DNA of 64,000 nucleotides from Lepeophtheirus salmonis. Taxonomy: Eukaryota; Arthropoda; Copepoda; Siphonostomatoida; Caligidae. This document shows, in pieces, positions 11,650 through 23,363 of this stretch (position 1 is its first letter; each line of letters starts with the position of its first letter). The notes beneath the pieces are model-generated. The model was not told the DNA's origin. It was given only the letters and a program-made list of their open reading frames with translations, and did not search any database. Both the position numbers and the translations under genes were made by a program. The stretch is from NCBI RefSeq assembly GCF_016086655.4, contig NC_052138.2, positions 16,244,001 to 16,308,000 on the forward strand, in the 5' to 3' direction.

Positions 11650-13574
11650 GTAAAGTTGATAATATTGTAGAGAAAAACGCGTGCAAGGAGAAGGGGGAAA
11701 AAATATAATGGTATCATTGTATAAAATACTGATGTGATTATCATCCGCCTGCTTTATTATGATTTTTGAGGGGATAACGAAATTATTTATTAGCAAAATG
11801 TTTAATGAAGATTTCTACGTATATCAATTGACTTAGACGTTTTTTATCCGTTACAGTAGATTTGAAAACGTCACACTCCATGAAATTGTAATTCATTATG
11901 GACCTTATTCTTAGAATAATAGCTAATGAAACGACAAAGTAGAGTATTTCGAAATATATTTTAAGTTCCAAGTTTAAAAAAGAAGGTTTTAATTAAATAT
12001 AATCTACATAATAAAAAATATACCATCATAAATTTATGTTAAATATACAAAATTAAACAATTGGAATCATATAACTAATAACAATAAATTATCTATACAG
12101 AATATTGAAATAATAGATTGATCCAAATAATATTTTCTTGTTCTGACATCGGAATCCAGTTAAATATGTCATAACTTTAGGTTGCAATACACAAGCGAGA
12201 CGTGGAGTTTAATCAAAAAGATAATCACCCCTCTTCTTCATGTGGAAGTTGCTATATACAATTGTACACAGGATAGATATATCTCTACCGATGAGTTCTA
12301 ACTAATTATTAATAATAAAGTAAATGTCAAAATCATAAAATTACACAATAATTACTAATAAAAAAAATGTTAGAAATAAATCCATCTTAAAGATTTAGAA
12401 CAAAAGCTAATTATGTAGTAATGTCCAGCGATATTACTCCTTATTAAGAGCATCAAAAAAGATATATAAGAACATACTATTATCATGAAGGATATACACA
12501 ATTACTAATTATAATGCTACCCCCATTGTAACTACACCCGTTGTTGTGAACATTTAAGCAGTTGTTTTTGCCCTTTTATGAGTTTTCTGAACACCATTTC
12601 TTGGAGCCTATCAACCATAGCTAATCCTTAGGTGCGAAAAAAGTAATATTTATTGACTATGTAATATTGGAAAACCTAATTATCATACCCAAGTCTTGTA
12701 AGTGAAGAAAATAGTCTCAGACAAACTAATTGCGAACCATCCAAAGCTACTACCCTTGTTGTTGTGACCATTTAAGCAGTTGTTTTTGCCATTTTAATGA
12801 GTTGAGTATCATAATTATTGATATGTTTTGCTAAAATAGAATCATATTTTAGCGTTAGATTTAAAAAAAATTGAATACTTACTGTTAGATAGTACAAAAT
12901 TCAGAGTTCCATTTCGAAATTAGTAAATATTTCATACTTTTTACTGATAACTTGATCGTCATTTGGTGTTGATGATTCAAAACATTTTTATATGTATTTC
13001 TATAAATGACATCAGTACCCACATCCTCAATTAATTTAATGATGGTTCCTTGGGAAGATATAGGTTTACCTATGTATTGCTCCATAAATTTTTTGAACGT
13101 AGATGTTTAGCAATGGATAAGGTTATATTACATGCAATAAGCATCTTTGTGAGATCAGAGTTAAAGTCAAACATGATGTATTCATCATTAACTTGATTTT
13201 TTAGATGAATATTCATTCTCTTGATATGAGATGAGGATAATGAGTGGCGTGTAATTCTAGACAGGGGACTAGATGCACATTTATATAGACAAATCTGACA
13301 AACCATCTGTTTCTCATCCGGTAAGTATTTTCCAAATTCCTGGGCCTCCATTTTCATAAATCCAGACAGAAGGCGACGTTATTTTAGGTATTTTATTCAG
13401 TTCTCTATCGACTATCAGTATCTAATAATATATTAATATTGAAAAATAAAGGCGGGAATGATAACGTTCTTAATCGATAGAAGAAGATGTATATTATTTA
13501 ATCAATGATGCCATAAGTATTTCTTTCCTTCTCCTCGCACGCTTTTCTATTCTTACCAAAATTATCACCCTTAC
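11650..13574 (-). mobile_element. hAT-like zinc-finger element, copy B (both ends present)
   Basis: The right end is the standard terminal repeat ending ATTATCACCCTTAC. The left end is a diverged inverted version, TAAAGTTGATAATATTGTAG with GAGAAAAACGCGTGCAAGGAG. The minus strand encodes a 95-residue piece with a C2H2-type finger (VCQICLYKCASS, then ITRHSLSSSHIKRM) at 13070-13357. A frameshift then leads to IIKLIEDVGTDVIYRNTYKN at 12885-13085. No DDE core or RWGTW/dimerisation region is present, so this short element is non-autonomous, or the protein is a stand-alone DNA-binding factor. Copies at 4971, 18789 and 36248 share the same layout. Confidence 0.65.
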
Positions 13575-13849
13575 TTATTGGTGATGTGTCAGTACACCTG
13601 GGAGTACCAAATTGATTCAATAATAAAATGATTAATTTTAACTAATCATCTTATTATTAATTATGATTCAATTGTAATAATAGAAGGTTGATTTTAAACT
13701 TCGTACGACCGGGTTTTTTTCAATATTTAAATATAAAAAATAACAACACATAAGCTAAAACTATTCATAAATACAGAGTTAACAATTAAATTCCATATTA
13801 GATACATTGAATAAATTAATTAACCTTCATCACTCAAAATAAAGAAAAA

Positions 13850-14938
13850 TTAAATTTTGTTTGTGCTAGGTAGTGGTTTTATTTTTGAGGCCATTTCCCT
13901 ATTTCGAACATAGGCATATAAAGCGCTTCCTCCAAGGACAATCGCATTAGATCCCCACCACCAATTTGTCTTCATCTCGCCGGAAAATTGTGTGGCCATC
14001 ACAGTTTGTACAGCAGATTTGGCTGTTCCAGATATATTGTGTGTAAGCGGAGATGTGATTTTGATTTGTAGGCCAGTCACATATCCTATAGCAAGTCCCA
14101 AAATCCCTCCAACTGACATCATTCCCCAAAAGGATAAGCTATACAAATAAGTATATGACGAAATGACGTCAAACTCCCCAAATATCAACATGAGTGGAAC
14201 GAAAAGGACTATAGCGTTGAGGTTGTTATACATTTGAAGAGACCAAATGCTTCCATCTACCTCTGGAAGAATTTTTTTGGTATAAATACTGTTGAGACAC
14301 ACAAAAAGTGAGGCAAGAACGCCAAAAACGGTTCCTGAGAGGGAAAAGGAGTCACCTTCACTCTCTTGATTTACTCCAAGAAGAAATCCAAATATTATGA
14401 GGCAACAGCACCCCACAGCTCGAACAGAGGTCTTTTCTCCAAGGAGAAAGTACGTAAACAAAACGTTAAAAACAGTTGTCAAAGATCTGCCAATATAATA
14501 AAAAGAAACTCCAACGTTCTTGAGGCAGAGATTGTTAAAAGTAATCATGGACACAAAGACTAAACTAAGTGGTAGAATTTTCTCAGATTTCTCAAAAGAA
14601 ATCTCTATACTCTTTCCATCACCACTCTTTTGTTTTTGCACACACAAAACTGCATAACAACCGAAGAAAGTGATTACACACTGATACCATGTCACAAAAA
14701 AAGGTGCATCAATCGTCTGGGATCCACTCAAAAGGGCTTTGTTACAAAAAACAAGCGATATCGAGACAACCCTGTAAACAATATATAAACAGTGTTATAA
14801 AATTATCCTTATATTATAATAAGTTCTAATAATTAACCTAATAATCGATCGGAAATAAACTAGAGGCCCAATTACTTACCAATATATAACAACCACAATT
14901 AAAATCCGAATATAACGTGTTAAAAGAGTGTCCTCCAT
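13850..14938 (-). CDS. SLC35C1: GDP-fucose transporter (SLC35C1 / Gfr type)
   Basis: This nucleotide-sugar antiporter of the Golgi membrane brings GDP-fucose into the lumen for fucosyltransferases (Notch O-fucose, N-glycan core fucose). There are two exons: 14880-14938 (ATG at 14938, MEDTLLTRYIRILIVVVIYW) and 13850-14771. They join in phase at Trp across a 108-bp intron with a GTAAGT donor and CAG acceptor, giving 326 residues (the human protein is about 364). About ten hydrophobic segments fill the chain. Family signatures include VSFYYIGRSLTTVFNVLFTY (residues ~105-125), KTSVRAVGCC and SPLTHNISGTAKSAVQTV near the C-terminus, the region that marks the GDP-fucose branch. No frameshift is seen. 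Other SLC35 subfamilies are possible but fit less well. Confidence 0.9.
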
Positions 14939-15480
14939 GTTGTTAGAGCCCTCACAATACTGACAAGTAACACACAATCATTAGGGTATACTCTGAAATT
15001 AAAACTCTCTTTTGCTGCTTCTCCTTTAATTAATTACATCTAGGACGATAACGTTCTACGAAGCTGAATCTGACGTGACATAAAAATATGTAATAATACG
15101 TTTATAATTTCAATTAGTATATAAAATAAATAAAACAGTAAGTAAAAATCATAAAAGAAAACATGATGACGACACAGTTTAAAGGTAGTAGTAGCATAGC
15201 TATAGAAATAAATATAGTAACTGCAGATGGAAGTACAGTAAAAACGTCAGAAATCCCACCGGCTAGAAGAATTCACTCTAGCCAGGAAAAAACTCAATGA
15301 ATGAACTCCCTCTTTTTTTGTGCTTGACGGTTGTGCAAAAGAAGAAATGATTATTTTTTTAATCAAATTATAGATTTACTAATTTGTTGAGTACTTAGGG
15401 AATTCTTGGTTAGAAATTTAAAGTACTTTAGTAAGTTAGAAACGTTAAAGAGGAAGAAAGGCTTTGTCAAATAGACCAAA

Positions 15481-15930
15481 ATGGACCCAGAGGAGTTAAA
15501 GAAAACAGCCCAGGACAATCCCCTCAAGTGCATGAGGGTCCATGCAAGAGATATCTTGGTTTCACAACAGACTTTTCAGAAAACCATGAAAAAGTGGGTG
15601 GAAAGAGCCTTGTGAGAGTGAAGAGACCAATTTTGATACCAGCAATGAAAGAACCCCATCTCCTCCGTTACAAGACTCTTTTGAATGAGTCTTTTGAGTG
15701 ATTTTGAACTCTTTTTTGACAATTTTGGCTCCCTTACAGCCCTGATGCCAAATCCCGTGACTACATCTTTTGGGTAAATGTTGAGATGATGGCATGTGGT
15801 CTCTGTCATTTAAACACCAAGTCCCTCAAAGCCCCTTTCAGCCATCACTTGGACAAAATGACAGTGAGTGCCAGGACTTTCGCTGACTCCTGAAAGCCAT
15901 CATTGCCGCTAAGGGGGGGGTACATTAATG
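15481..15930 (+). pseudogene. Internally deleted Tc1-like transposase
   Basis: The plus-strand reading starts with an ATG and a basic transposase N-terminus (AQDNPLKCMRVHARDILVSQ, then GGKSLVRVKRPILIPAMK). After a ~60-base degraded join it continues with the C-terminal tail (VEMMACGLCHLNTKSLKAPF, then HHLDKMTV and AIIAAKGGYI-like end). The whole catalytic core between them is missing. Several stops and frameshifts are present. It is a deletion derivative of the Tc1-like family seen at 10.7 kb. Confidence 0.55.
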
Positions 15931-16310
15931 AAAAAGAGAGCTCAGACACACATCTGTTTATAGTACTAATTTTGTTGTATTTCTATAGTTAATTAATAAA
16001 TCATATCTTATTTAAGTTTTAAATTCAAAATTTTCAGATCTTAATGGAACACTCGGTATTGAAGAGTTTTCGTGCAATTGGATTTAAAAAGTGTGGAGTA
16101 GGTATATATTACTGCATGACGATCTTAGAAACCATGTTAGTTAGATAGGAAATTGATTTGCTCTCGCTCATTTGCAGAAATTGGCTTAGATACATATTCT
16201 ATAATATTGTTTACTGTAGATGTGTTTCATCATAAAACTTGTGTCAAATTAAAAATATGTAATAAATATTATATGTCATTGTAATGATAATTGTTTTTCT
16301 TTTTTTAAAG

Positions 16311-16438
16311 TAAAGGTGGATCACTGAAGTCAGTGTTTTCTCCAAACAAAATATGAAGTGAAGAGAATAATAGTTAGAAAAAGGTAGAAATTATGAGAGC
16401 TGAATGAGTGCGTAAGCACTTCAGTGAACCCACCTTAA
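16311..16438. mobile_element. Small MITE with ~20-bp terminal inverted repeats
   Basis: The left end TAAAGGTGGATCACTGAAGT and the reverse complement of the right end (TTAAGGTGGGTTCACTGAAG) match with few differences. The 128-bp span has no coding content and both ends are bounded by TA. It looks like a Tc1/mariner-type miniature element. No second copy is visible in this window. Confidence 0.5.
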
Positions 16439-17771
16439 TAATATGACCTTTTAAAGTTTATATTTACTGCATTTACTTTATTAATATGAGAAAAATATTT
16501 TGCACTTCAGTCAAGCACAAAAAAGAGCACGTTCCAAATTCATTTCAGTCTTCTATATATAATACTAGAAAACTCTTAAGTAAAAGTTCGATATAAACGC
16601 CCGTTATAAATGGGGTAAAATAATTGAGAAATTACTACCATGGAACCTTGTAGTCAATGGTATAACATAAGTTCATAAGGCCATTTGTTATATTTTTAAG
16701 AAAAAAAAAAGAAGTATTTATTAGATTTAAATAGTCAAATATATACCTATTCAAAAAAATCAGGCCTGTGAAATTCATAAATCATATTTTTCATGAAATA
16801 TTTTAATTCCACCAGATTGAATGAAAATTGATAAAATGAATACAAAACGTTAATAATGTTTTCAAAAAACAACAAGTTCGTTTATGAGTAAATTTTTTCG
16901 ATATGTTTTAAATCATTACAATAAAAAATAATGAAGAAAATTTTATCATAATTTCAACAAACTGTGTATATTTAAGTATCCAATATAGCAAAATACAAAA
17001 ATAACCACAAACTCAACAATTTTTTGGATACAATCTCTTAAAATGCTCAATTTGTTTGTTGAAAATTTATTTTACTAAATAAACAGCAAAATTCATTCTG
17101 CCAGGCTATGTAATATTTTTTTAGGTAAAAACAAGTTAAAAAACGAATCAATAAACTCTAATGATCAATATAATAAAATCATATCTAGACTTTATTAAAC
17201 AAAAATTAGAGACAGGTGTCAGATCTTTATTAGGATAGATCATTTTTTTTAATATATCAAATATATGTATATAAACGTGTACCTCAACAAATTGACTAAT
17301 GAAATATGAAGTCCAAAATTCCTCACAATCAAATTTTTGAATAACGATTGAGTTCATTTTCTCAAAAAATAACAAGTAAACACAATTCATTTGTCTATTT
17401 TCATTAAAAATAATAAAATTGAATTAATCATGTAGTTAATATTATCATAAGTAAAAATATGGGAAAATATATTTTGTGACGTGACAAGGCGGAGTGCCAC
17501 AACATTATATTAAAGGAATACAAATCAGACCGAGAGAGAGAAAAAGGAGTAGAGAAGACTTAGAATAGTATAAAAATTTATTTAGATGAATAACATGATC
17601 ATACCACTTGGAAGTCCCTCGCCTGCCAGGACAATTATAGGTATATAATTCTTCGGGGGGCGTTAAAATCATATTCAATTTTAGCCTTAATTTTCTAAGC
17701 AATCAAGAAAATAGGATTTTGAATTTCCAGCAAAAAAAAAAACTACCCCGAAAATTACTTTTTCACCCATA
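16439..17771. other. Gene-free AT-rich stretch
   Basis: I see nothing supportable. Open frames such as 17148-17390 on the minus strand translate to Phe/Ile-rich sequence with no motif. Confidence 0.5.
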
Positions 17772-17775
17772 GTTA

Positions 17776-17933
17776 TGTAGTATTTCCAGAATAATACACG
17801 CATCTTATAATTACTAAAACATAAGTTGTATTCTCGAGTAAACGCAAACGACTGAGTAAGTTTATACAAAATGATAAGTTAAGATATACTCTCAGGAAGA
17901 AGGTGGAATCAACTTGTATACCTGAACGCTACA
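17776..17933 (-). repeat. Long terminal repeat (3' LTR) of Ty3/gypsy element
   Basis: This 158-bp direct repeat of 23200-23358 has about ten mismatches and one 1-base gap. Read on the plus strand it starts TG (TGTAGTATTTCC) and ends CA (GAACGCTACA), the canonical LTR termini. The four bases outside it (GTTA, 17772-17775) match the four outside the other LTR (23359-23362), which fits a target-site duplication. Confidence 0.8.
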
Positions 17934-18591
17934 CTATTCCCCTCTCGGGTTGAAATTAAGAAACATGGGTAAAATAACGATTCAAAAAAGTGTAAATGAA
18001 ATAAAATATTAAACAAAATGGAAACATAAGCTGTTTTTAACCGGTTAATGGACTGTTTCGAAGGGGCTTCTCTTCTATTTAAATTAAAATAATCAATGTT
18101 TCGCCAATATTTCGAAAGGACCCTCATATAGAGCGTCAAAAGGTCCTCTGATTGGGGCACTCATTATGAAGGCTTTTTTAACTAACCACAACTTTCTTTC
18201 TTTAGATGAAGTCTCTTGGCTAACCGAAGAGTGATGATTTGTCCTGAAATTATTATTCGATGTTTTCTCACTTTCGAACACATCAGGAAGAGATTAAGAA
18301 CGAATTTCTTCTCCATAGACTTCTTCAGTAATAGAAACACTGGAATCCGTACGAAGATTAGTTCTCAGATCTGCTAAGACCCCGTTCAATGCCTTCATCA
18401 ATTTTCCTCGTTCTCCGAAAGACGATCCCTCAATGCCTCCTTCAACGTCATATGTACTCTTTCCACTAACCATTGAATTGCGGATGATATGGTGTGGTAT
18501 CTTTATTTTCTATTCCCGAGTTACTTCACAAGTAACTCATAATTCAGAAAAAATTGTCTTCCCAAGTCTGAGGTCATTAATTTAAAGTTGA

Positions 18592-18788
18592 TAATCCTGT
18601 AGAGAAAAACGCGTGAAAGGAGAAGGGGGGGGGGAGAAAGACATATGGTGTCATTGTTTAAAATACTGATATGGTTTTCAGCTGCCTGCTTTATTATGAT
18701 TTTTGAGGGTATAACGAAAGTATTTATTAGCAAAATGTTTAATGAAGATATACTACGTATAATTGTCTTAGACGTTTATTATCCGTAA
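18592..18788 (+). mobile_element. hAT-like element, far-end fragment
   Basis: This begins TAAAGTTGATAATCCTGTAG and GAGAAAAACGCGTGAAAGG, the same far-side terminal sequence as copy B at 11650. It continues through the matching GCTTTATTATGATTTTTGAG and TTATTAGCAAAATGTTTAAT blocks, then stops where copy C starts. An 11-G run interrupts it at about 18626. This is the mirror image of the D/B arrangement at 11.4-11.7 kb. Confidence 0.55.
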
Positions 18789-20597
18789 GTAAGGGTGATA
18801 ATTTTGGTAAGAATAGAAAAGTGTGCCAGGAGAAGAGAAGAAATACTTATGGCATCATGATTAAATAATATACATCTTCTACTATCAATCAAGAACTTTA
18901 TCATTCCCGCCTTTATTATTCAATATTAATATTATATTAGATGGTGATAGTCGATAGAGAACTGAATAAAATGCCTAAAATAAGGTCGCCTTCTGTCTGG
19001 ATTTCTGAAAATGGAGGGCCAGCAATTTGGAAAATACTTACCGGAGGAGAAACAGACGGTTTGTCGGATTTGTCGATATAAATGTGTCTTTAGTCCTCTG
19101 TCTAGAATTACACGCCACTCATTATCCTCATATCAAGAGCATGGATATTCATCTATAAAAACAAGTTAATGATTAATACATCAAGTCAGACTTTAACTCT
19201 GATCTCACAAAGATGCTTATTGCATATATATACCATTATCCATTGCTAATCATCTACGTTCAAAAAATGTATGGAGAAATACACCAATGGAGAAACCTAT
19301 CCCTTCCCGAGGAACCATCATTAAATTAATGCAGGATGTTGGTACTGATGTCATTTATAGAAATACATATAAAAAATTTTTGAGTCATCCACACCAAATG
19401 ACGATCAAGTTATCTGTAAAAAGTATTTAATAATATCGAAATGGAACTCTGAATTTTGTACTATCTCACAGTAAGTATTCAATTTTTTTTAAATCTAACC
19501 CTAAAATATGATTCTATTTTAGCCAAATTTATCAATAATTATCATACACAACTCTTTCAATGGCAAAAAAAAGTGATTAAATGGTCACAACAACGGGAGT
19601 AGTAGCTTTGGATGGTTCGCAACTAGTTTGTCTGAGACTAGTTTCTTCACTTAAAGACTTGGGTATGATAATTATATTTTCCAATATTACATAGTCAATA
19701 AATATTACTTTTTTCGCACCTAAGGATTAGCTATGGTTGATAGGCTCCAAGAAATGGTGTTCAGAAAACTCATAAAAGGCAAAAACAACTGCTTAAATGG
19801 TCACAACAACGGGGGTAGTTACATTGGGTGTAGCATTATAATTAGCAATTGTGTGTCCTTCATGATAATAGTATGTTGTTATATAAGCATAAATAATGGG
19901 GAAAAATCTTTTTTGATGCTCTTAATCAGGAGTAATATCGCCGGACATTACTACATGATTAGCTTTTGCTCTAAATATTTACGATGGATTTATTTCTAAC
20001 ATTTTTTATTAGTATATTTATTGAGTAATTTTATGATTTTGACATTTACTTTATTATTAATCATTATTTAGATCTCATCCGTTGAGATATAGCTATCATG
20101 TGCAAAATTGTATATAGCAACTTCCACATGAAGAAAAAGGGGTGATTATCTTTTTTTTATTTTTTTCTGGCTTGTGTTTAGCAAATTAAAGTTATGACAT
20201 ATTTAACTGAATTCATGTCAGAACAAGAAAATATTATTTCAATATTATGTATATATAATTTATTGTTATTAGTTATATGATTCCAATTGTTTAATTTTGT
20301 ATATTTAACATAAATGTATGATGGTATATTTTTTAATATGTAGATTATATTCAATTAAAGCCTTCTTTTTAAACTTGGAACTTCAAATATATTTCGAAAT
20401 ACTCTACTTTGTCGTTTCATTAGCTATTATTCTGAGAATTTCATGGAGAGTCAGACTCCATGAAATTGTTATTTATTATGTATGTATTTAATGTATATTA
20501 TATATTTAAAATGTATATTATTCAATCAATGGTGCCATAAGTATTTATTCCCTGCTCCTCGCACGCTTTTGTATTCTTACCAAAATTATCAACTTTA
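18789..20597 (+). mobile_element. hAT-like zinc-finger element, copy C (both ends present)
   Basis: The left end is GTAAGGGTGATAATTTTGGT. The right end is CTCCTCGCACGCTTTTGTAT with a diverged terminus ATTATCAACTTTA. The plus strand holds the zinc-finger coding region from about 19010, in broken frames (ENGGPAIWKILTGGETDGLS is out of frame; the finger Cys pairs and the SRITRHSLSS block can be followed at ~19060-19130). IPSRGTIIKLMQDVGTDVIY follows at about 19300-19360. It interrupts the integrase region of the 17776-23358 retrotransposon, so it is younger than that element. Confidence 0.6.
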
Positions 20598-23199
20598 ATC
20601 ATAAGCAAAGTTGATAATATTGTAGAGAAAAACGCCAACCAATAATTTTAGTTACCAACGACGATGGTAAAACTGGACGAGAGACTGGATTACGGATGTC
20701 ACAAATTACATTGAGTCCATTCAAATAACGATCTTGACGGTTTTCATCTAAGGTGACACCTTCTTTCCCCTGAAGTGACAGAAATTCTTCCGAATCCACC
20801 ACGTCGATTAGGATATTATTGAGTCTAGAGAGAAAATCTGGAAGTATAATGTCTTTGCCACTGATGTGTCGTAGCGTGGCTCTGTACTCACACACTTCCA
20901 GGAAATATCGATGCGCTTTGTTGGACCAGATAGGATTTTTAGCCTTGATGGCGTCGATGAGTGGCTTATGATCTGTAAAGAAAGCTACAGTACCTCCTTC
21001 CTTCGGTAAAATATTGAAAGTGACGTAGAGCTTCTCGAACACAAAGAGCTCTCTTTCAAATGTAGAGTGCCTCCTCAGTGTATGATTCAAAGTTCCATTA
21101 AAGAACCTTAATAGAAGGAAGTCTCCCTAGCCATCTTGTTGCTCGAGAACATCTCCAATCGCTTCGTCCGATGCATCGACATTAATGGAAATGCTCCCAT
21201 TCCGAAGAATAATGCTTCGAAATGGCAATGATTCAGAGGAGGCTTAGCAATTTGAAGAAAGCCATGTTACCCTCTTTAGTCCACTCAATCTTTAGGGATT
21301 AATTTATATACAGGAGCTAACAACTCCCCCAGACTGGGAATAAATCTACGATAATAATTGACCATTCCAATTAACTTGTGGAGGTCCTTGCCCTTACCAG
21401 GTCGATCAAGCATCTCGATTTGCTTAAACTTTTCTTCAATGGGACGGATACCATGTTGACTAATTTAGTACCCAAAGAACTCGATCACCGGTCAGCAAAA
21501 CTTGTTTTTTTTTTCATATTGTACACCAGGTCATTATTATCTTTTAAAATAGAAAGTCCTTTCTCAATGTGGTCATAATGTTCCTTTTCGGACTGAGAAG
21601 CAATCATGATGTCCCCCAATATATACAAAAATATAGTCCAATCGTCCAAACAGGGAATCCATCTGTCTTTGGAAAGTATTGCAGGTGTTGTGTAGTCCAA
21701 AAGGCATTCTTATAAATTAATAAAGCCTTGTGCACGTCGTTCTTTCAATTTTCTTGCAGTCTTTGCTTGACATTGCTACCTGATAGTAAACACGTTTTAA
21801 ATCCAATTTAGTAAAGAATTTACAACCTCTGATATTCTGTATAAAATCATGAATATGAGGTATCGGGTAACTGTCTGGAAGGGTTAGGGTGTTCAACTAC
21901 CGGTAGTCACCAACCATCCGCCATGAACCATCCTGCTTTGGTACCAAGGGATTTGGGGAAGACCAATTGGATTTTGGCCTGTGTATTATTCCAGCCGACA
22001 TAGTTTAGAAATTTATATCCTCAGTATAGTGTCTTTTTTAGGAGTTAGACGGCGAGTAAGTGAAAAAAAGGGATTCCACGTTGTGAAAATTTCGTGTTGA
22101 ACTACATGACGTGCATCCGGACATAATTTTTCTTCAGACTGAGGATATCGAGCTAGCATTTTTCCTGACAATGGCGCACCTTTCTTCTATCACCAAAGAC
22201 GTAACGGACAGTTTAAAATGGCTTCAGAAATCGGCACCAACGACACCGTGCTCAATATCCACCACGACAAACTCCCATTGGACCTTGTCCGTGGGGTCGC
22301 ACTCGACTCATAATTTCCTATAACCATGAGTTCTCACAGGAGTTCCATTCCACAGCAAAGAGCTTGGGGGATTATTGATTATGTCTCCCGGAGTAGAGGC
22401 TCTTCTGAACGATCGATCGCTGGGATCCAGTATCGACGAGGAACTTAATCCCATTGATATAAATAAATAAAAGAACATTTCTAAAAGGGGAATCCATGGA
22501 AAGGGAATTTATGTTTAATGTCGGGACGATTGCTTAGTTTTTTGGAGTGATGAGCTTTGGACAGATTTCAGGAGTTTCGCACTTTGTCGCCTTTTTACCC
22601 CATTTCCTAAGGTAGAAGCATTCCTTTTTCTCCTTAATTGGGTCATGGGGCCTTAAGTTCTTGCTAGCATGAATCACGCCTGGGTCTTCAACCATTGTTG
22701 TTTAACATTTGACGTTCCTAATGAAATCTGTCAAGCTAAGATCCGATAATTGGACTGATAAACCAGCCCTTCTGCTTTCGGGGAGACTCCTCAGGAGTAT
22801 TTGTTTGGTAATCGCCTCGCAGACATCGGGAACATTTGTGAGGCCAGGCTCACAATTTCATCAGTGGAGTAGATATACAGCACTTCGATGAGCTGGAAGA
22901 GCCTTTCAATTTTATCCTGTGTGGGTATTTTGTTTTATGCAAGACTTTTGTTTTTAGATCGGGGTAAGGGATTGCATTTAATGCTCCTTCGCTCTCATCA
23001 TCAAAAGGGTCCAGGACTTTGTCGAGGGGACACAATAAATGATGATACTTCTCCAATACTTCCTTTACTTGGTATAATTGAAACTGGGCTTGGATGTGAC
23101 GGAACCCAGCTCTACGTTTGTTCGGCCGGAACGGGAAGACTTTGACCTGCTCTTCAACGTGATGGACTTCATTCAACTTCGGCATGTCGGGGTCACCAG

Positions 23200-23358
23200 T
23201 GTTAGTATTTCCAGAATAATACACGCTTCTTATAATTACTAAAACTTAAAATGTATTCTCGAGTAAACGTAAACGACTGAGTCAGTTTATACAAAATAAT
23301 AAGTTAAGATATACTCTCAGGAAAAAGGTGGAATCAACTTGTATAGCTGAATGCTACA
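23200..23358 (-). repeat. Long terminal repeat (5' LTR) of Ty3/gypsy element
   Basis: This 159-bp partner of 17776-17933 is in the same orientation, with TG start and CA end. On the minus strand it is followed by one base and then the primer-binding-site-like sequence. The outside bases GTTA (23359-23362) repeat those at 17772-17775. Confidence 0.8.
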
Positions 23359-23363
23359 GTTAT

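Larger units (their letters stand above)
17934..23199 (-). mobile_element. Dead Ty3/gypsy LTR retrotransposon, interior (with nested hAT-like copies)
   Basis: Reading down the minus strand from the 5' LTR, a primer-binding-site-like TGGTGACCCCGACATG follows the LTR by one base. Then come a gag-like frame (22850-23193), and reverse transcriptase in several frames (about 22000-21400, with a YPIPHIHDF-type block and an altered catalytic box, YILGD instead of a Y-x-D-D). RNase H is at 20700-21090 (FTDHKPL, SRLNNI), and the hAT-like insertion covers 18592-20635. After that come the integrase C-terminal half (about 18290-18510, PYHPQFNG-like) and the pol C-terminal tail (about 17990-18170, RLKTAYV). 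Multiple frameshifts and stops make it non-functional. The primer site resembles the tRNA-Trp type of the CsRn1 group; that group assignment is from memory. Confidence 0.75.

Noticed and set aside
13947..14563. Overlapping frames on both strands within the GDP-fucose transporter
   Set aside because: Shadows of the well-supported transporter frame.
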